From assembly GCF_032854445.1 (NCBI RefSeq), contig NC_088299.1, positions 18,347,608-18,411,607 of the forward strand: a stretch of DNA of 64,000 nucleotides, given 5' to 3'. A program made the position numbers and the translations under genes. This document shows, piece by piece, positions 61,299 through 64,000 of the stretch. Position 1 is the first letter of the stretch; the number at the start of each line of letters is the position of its first letter. The DNA comes from Liolophura sinensis (lineage: Eukaryota; Mollusca; Polyplacophora; Chitonida; Chitonidae). The notes below the pieces were generated by a model, which had not been told where the DNA came from, did no database searches, and saw only the letters and a program-made list of their open reading frames with translations.

Positions 61299-61395
61299 CG
61301 GCTTCCTCCCACCATATTTCTGGCCGCCGTCTAATAAGTGAAATATTCTTGAGAACGGCAAAAATAAAACAATCAAATCAATGAGTAAATAATTA
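61299..61395 (+). mobile_element. SINE-1 3' fragment
   Basis: GGCTTCCTCCCACCATATTT, CTGGCCGCCGTCTAATAAGT, GAAATATTCTTGAGAACGGC, then a decayed tail with ATCAAATCAATGAGTAAATA. Confidence 0.9.
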
Positions 61396-61611
61396 AAGGC
61401 GCGTCTTAGCAAAACAAATGCGATTAGAAGAACGTGGCATTTTATTTAATATTACAAAACAGTTGTTCTGTTCGGTGATGCATGCTGATATAACTACATT
61501 AGGCATATCTCTGTGATGAGGAACGATGTATGTTGTTTGATTGTGAATGAAGCTAATGGTATCCAATATTTTATATACTGCACCATAAGAGCCAATCGGT
61601 CGCCTGTGTAT

Positions 61612-61639
61612 GTATATATAAATATATATATATATATAT
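61612..61639. repeat. TA-rich microsatellite
   Basis: (TA)n with an interrupting AAA, immediately left of the hairpin repeat. Confidence 0.9.
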
Positions 61640-61732
61640 AGGAAAAAAAATAATAAAACGCCTTCTTAACTTTCTACATTCTGTTATATTCTGGAATATA
61701 AAGTTAAGAAGGCGTTTTATTATTTTTTTCCT
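61640..61732. repeat. Near-perfect inverted repeat (33-34-bp arms, 26-bp loop)
   Basis: The left arm 61640-61673 (AGGAAAAAAAATAATAAAAC then GCCTTCTTAACTTT) is the reverse complement of the right arm 61700-61732 apart from one A in the A/T run. TA microsatellites lie on both sides (61612-61639 and 61778-61817). This fits a small foldback element or MITE. Confidence 0.9.
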
Positions 61733-61772
61733 ATGTAAATTCTCCTCACCAGGGGATCTTTCTCTATTTCTT

Positions 61773-61777
<5 letters not shown>

Positions 61778-61817
<40 letters not shown>
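61778..61817. repeat. (TA)20 microsatellite
   Basis: Uninterrupted TA run after TTCTTCAAAA. Confidence 0.95.
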
Positions 61818-61822
<5 letters not shown>

Positions 61823-61922
61823 TAGTCATTTAGGTAAGTTTTCTAATTTTATATTATACCAATTCCCAAGAATACAGTAGCCATGTGTATAGTCACCACA
61901 GTGTTTATTTTCTCGTCATACA

Positions 61923-62149
61923 CAGGGTGTCGCGCACCATCCAGGTTGAGGTTGAATGCTTGAGCTACAGAGCGGTGTATTGCCCCATCTCTTCCAAACA
62001 TAAAAACCAGTTCAACTCTTTCTTGTACTGTTAGTTTATTACCCATAATTAACTCTGAAAGAGAGAGAAAAAAATTTAAAATCAGTATTAAATCTGAAAC
62101 ACAGAAAAAAATGAAAATCAGGATGGTGCACGACTCCTGGGACACCCTG
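61923..62149 (-). mobile_element. Short TIR transposon with transposase N-terminal remnant
   Basis: The left end is CAGGGTGTCGCGCACCATCC (61923-61942). The reverse complement of the right end is CAGGGTGTCCCAGGAGTCGT followed by GCACCATCC; the ends match apart from an 8-base gap on the left. Both ends are directly flanked by TACA (61919-61922 and 62150-62153), a likely 4-bp target duplication. Inside, on -, an ATG at 62046 starts MGNKLTVQERVELVFMFGRD, with SVAQAFNLN soon after. That resembles the helix-turn-helix start (DUF4817-like) of a eukaryotic DNA transposase, and the frame then runs into the left end. A pyrimidine tract with TTTCAG lies just before this ATG. It is an internally deleted, non-autonomous 227-bp element. 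Confidence 0.7.
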
Positions 62150-62153
62150 TACA

Positions 62154-63770
62154 TCGAAGTATCCCGTAAACTGATAGGAGGCAGTTTACGATCATGTCTG
62201 TAACAAATGATATTTTAACATAACTTGTGAATGAACAATTTACATGTATGGCGCTCCAATTGCTCAAACCACAATATGTTTTAGGCAAGCCTTATAGAAA
62301 TATTTGTGATGAATATAATGTAGATGAATCTAATGAATCTTGATTTTCGCAATGCTTTAGAAGATTGATTTAAAGGATTTCAGATATTTTTTTTCAGACA
62401 TTAGAAAAGGCATTTTCGCGGATATTTAGAGATTCTAAAAGCTCATTAATTAAAACAAATACAAAAAGATTCATACAAAACGTTTTGTGAAAAGAAACGG
62501 TATAACTAAGTATACCATTGGGATAGCAGCAGACTTTCCAGCAGAAAAGCTTATATGAAAAGGGAGGTAACTCAGCATGGTACATTTTACAAGAGGTGCC
62601 AGTTATCAGAAGCTTTCCAGGTTGCACCAAGCAAGCCTACCTTGTTACCGAGCATTCCGCGAATTAATCTGGAATATATTACTGATCCCTAGATGGCAAT
62701 AATTTTAAAGAATGCTTTAAGCGTATCTGAACATCTAAAAGAATATAATTACCAATGGGCACAACGCTTGGTAAAATCATGGTTTACTTCTACAAATTTT
62801 CTTGATATTCCCTTGATACATTTGCAATAATAATGCAACAGTGGGATCACTGGACCAACGAATCATAAACATACATGCATGTTAATGAATAGCGCGTTTC
62901 GCTACTACGCTCATCACCTGAGTCTCCTTGCTTCCTTGGCCTTTTTATTAGACTTTGTCCACCATTGTTTGTCTAACTGTTTCGTGTCTAGAAACACGGG
63001 CGGATTCTTCAGGCCTCTCCTAGACTCTCCTTATTTATTGACCACATACGGGCCACCTGGAGGCCAAAAAAGACACCAGTGGGATAACTATTCGGGCAAT
63101 TCGAAATCCCACCTAGGAAAATAAAACCTAAATCTCTGATAATTTTTGTACCGAACTGACATTTTTGCTCAGCCGACGGAACAATGTTGGATGGAAGGTC
63201 TGTGGTTTAGCTAGCATTCTCCTGTCCGGCCACCCGCTCTTGTGACGAAGACAGGAGTCGGGATCTGGTAGCAGTGCCTCGGAGACCATTCGGGTTTGAT
63301 TTGGTCCAGCAGAGGCAACAGCTGGCCATCAATTACAGCGGGTAAATAGCTCTCATTCACCCAAACACTCTCTTGTCCTCAGTGTATAGTCGAACTAAGG
63401 ACATTTCAAGCACAGGGCATGGAAAGAAAAGAAAATGTTACAAAGCAAGATCATGTATTTATCTATCATCAGTTCATCCGTAAGCAGGACATACATATGT
63501 GTATAAGAAACGCTAAAAACAGCACCAGGGAAGAACTTAACTTCTCGACTATTTCGCTCGTAATCATATTTCGCTAATTTTCAATCTTTTCTAACGGCAG
63601 TCCGAATTTGAGAGTGTACAGGTCAACTTAATTATACGATGTGTGTAAGATGGTAACAATACATTTCAAGACATCGATAAATGAATTCAAAATAGCATTA
63701 ATTAAATTCAAAAAGCTATTACTTTATTGACAGATACCCGAGGTATTTTGGCGTAAGTTAAAGCTAAAGA
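62154..63770. other. Intergenic, nothing recognised
   Basis: Short open frames only; a more CpG-containing patch lies at 63170-63320. Confidence 0.45.
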
Positions 63771-63938
63771 TTAGGTCGTAAAAAACCGTGTTAAGAATTA
63801 AATAATATTCATGTATTTGTGTGATGGTTTGAAATCGAAAATATATGAGTTTAATTAGGTCGTAAAAAACCATGTTCAGAATTAAGTAATATTCATGTAT
63901 TTGTGTGATGGTTTGAAATCGAAAATATGTAAGTTTAA
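63771..63938. repeat. 84-bp tandem duplication
   Basis: TTAGGTCGTAAAAAACCGTG at 63771 recurs at 63855 (CCATG variant); both continue through ATATTCATGTATTTGTGTGA and TGGTTTGAAATCGAAAATAT with about five differences. Confidence 0.95.
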
Positions 63939-64000
63939 TTCTTGTTTAGATTAAATCCGAAATATTTCATAGTTTTGCATCCCCAAGTGGTTTCCCCAAA

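Overview
The window looks like nuclear DNA of a lophotrochozoan animal, most probably a mollusc. The evidence is an AT-rich sequence with very low gene density, a FoxF gene with a long intron, and many copies of tRNA-headed SINEs whose body and tail (box-B-like head, 'ATAATGCTGGCCGCCGTCG' body, 'GGCGTAAAACACCAATCAAA' tail, then AAAT repeats) I know from gastropod and bivalve genomes. Species cannot be read from the sequence.

Only one gene is secure: a forkhead transcription factor of the FoxF class on the + strand. Exon 1 (39934-40951) carries the N-terminus, the whole forkhead domain and the FoxF-specific arginine-rich extension. An intron of about 9.3 kb (40952-50206) ends at a small terminal exon (50207-50346). 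The two exons join in phase 1 into an uninterrupted 385-residue frame. A short GC-rich island in the intron (41449-41515) has an acceptor and a strong donor and may be an alternative exon.

The rest is non-coding and repeat-rich. 1-930: 52-bp and 30-bp tandem repeats. 2863-5256: SINE copies. 6758-9225: a decayed RNase H-type non-LTR retrotransposon (ORF1 zinc-knuckle part, then ORF2 C-terminal RT, RNase H and CCHC), split by a SINE. 9770-13545: several SINE heads and tails. 14231-19810: minisatellites, including a 48-bp array that abuts a 1.3-kb array of 18-19-bp units. 19868-31066: SINEs and two dispersed repeat families I cannot name (R1 and R2), an 18-bp minisatellite and a (TA)n run. 31700-32240: a CpG-rich block. 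32690-35450: SINEs, then a 94-bp satellite with higher-order structure. 35451-39933: FoxF 5' flank. The FoxF intron holds three R1 copies and several tandem duplications. Downstream of FoxF are CpG-rich islands (53950-54620, 59130-59470), more SINEs, a near-perfect 33-bp-arm hairpin (61640-61732) and a small TIR transposon with a transposase N-terminus remnant and a 4-bp target duplication (61923-62149).

The SINE families have different heads and different terminal repeats but share a tail motif resembling CGTWAAACNCCAA, which suggests one shared LINE machinery. No tRNA or rRNA gene, CRISPR array, operon or prokaryotic feature is visible. All boundaries of repeats are approximate because they were read by eye.
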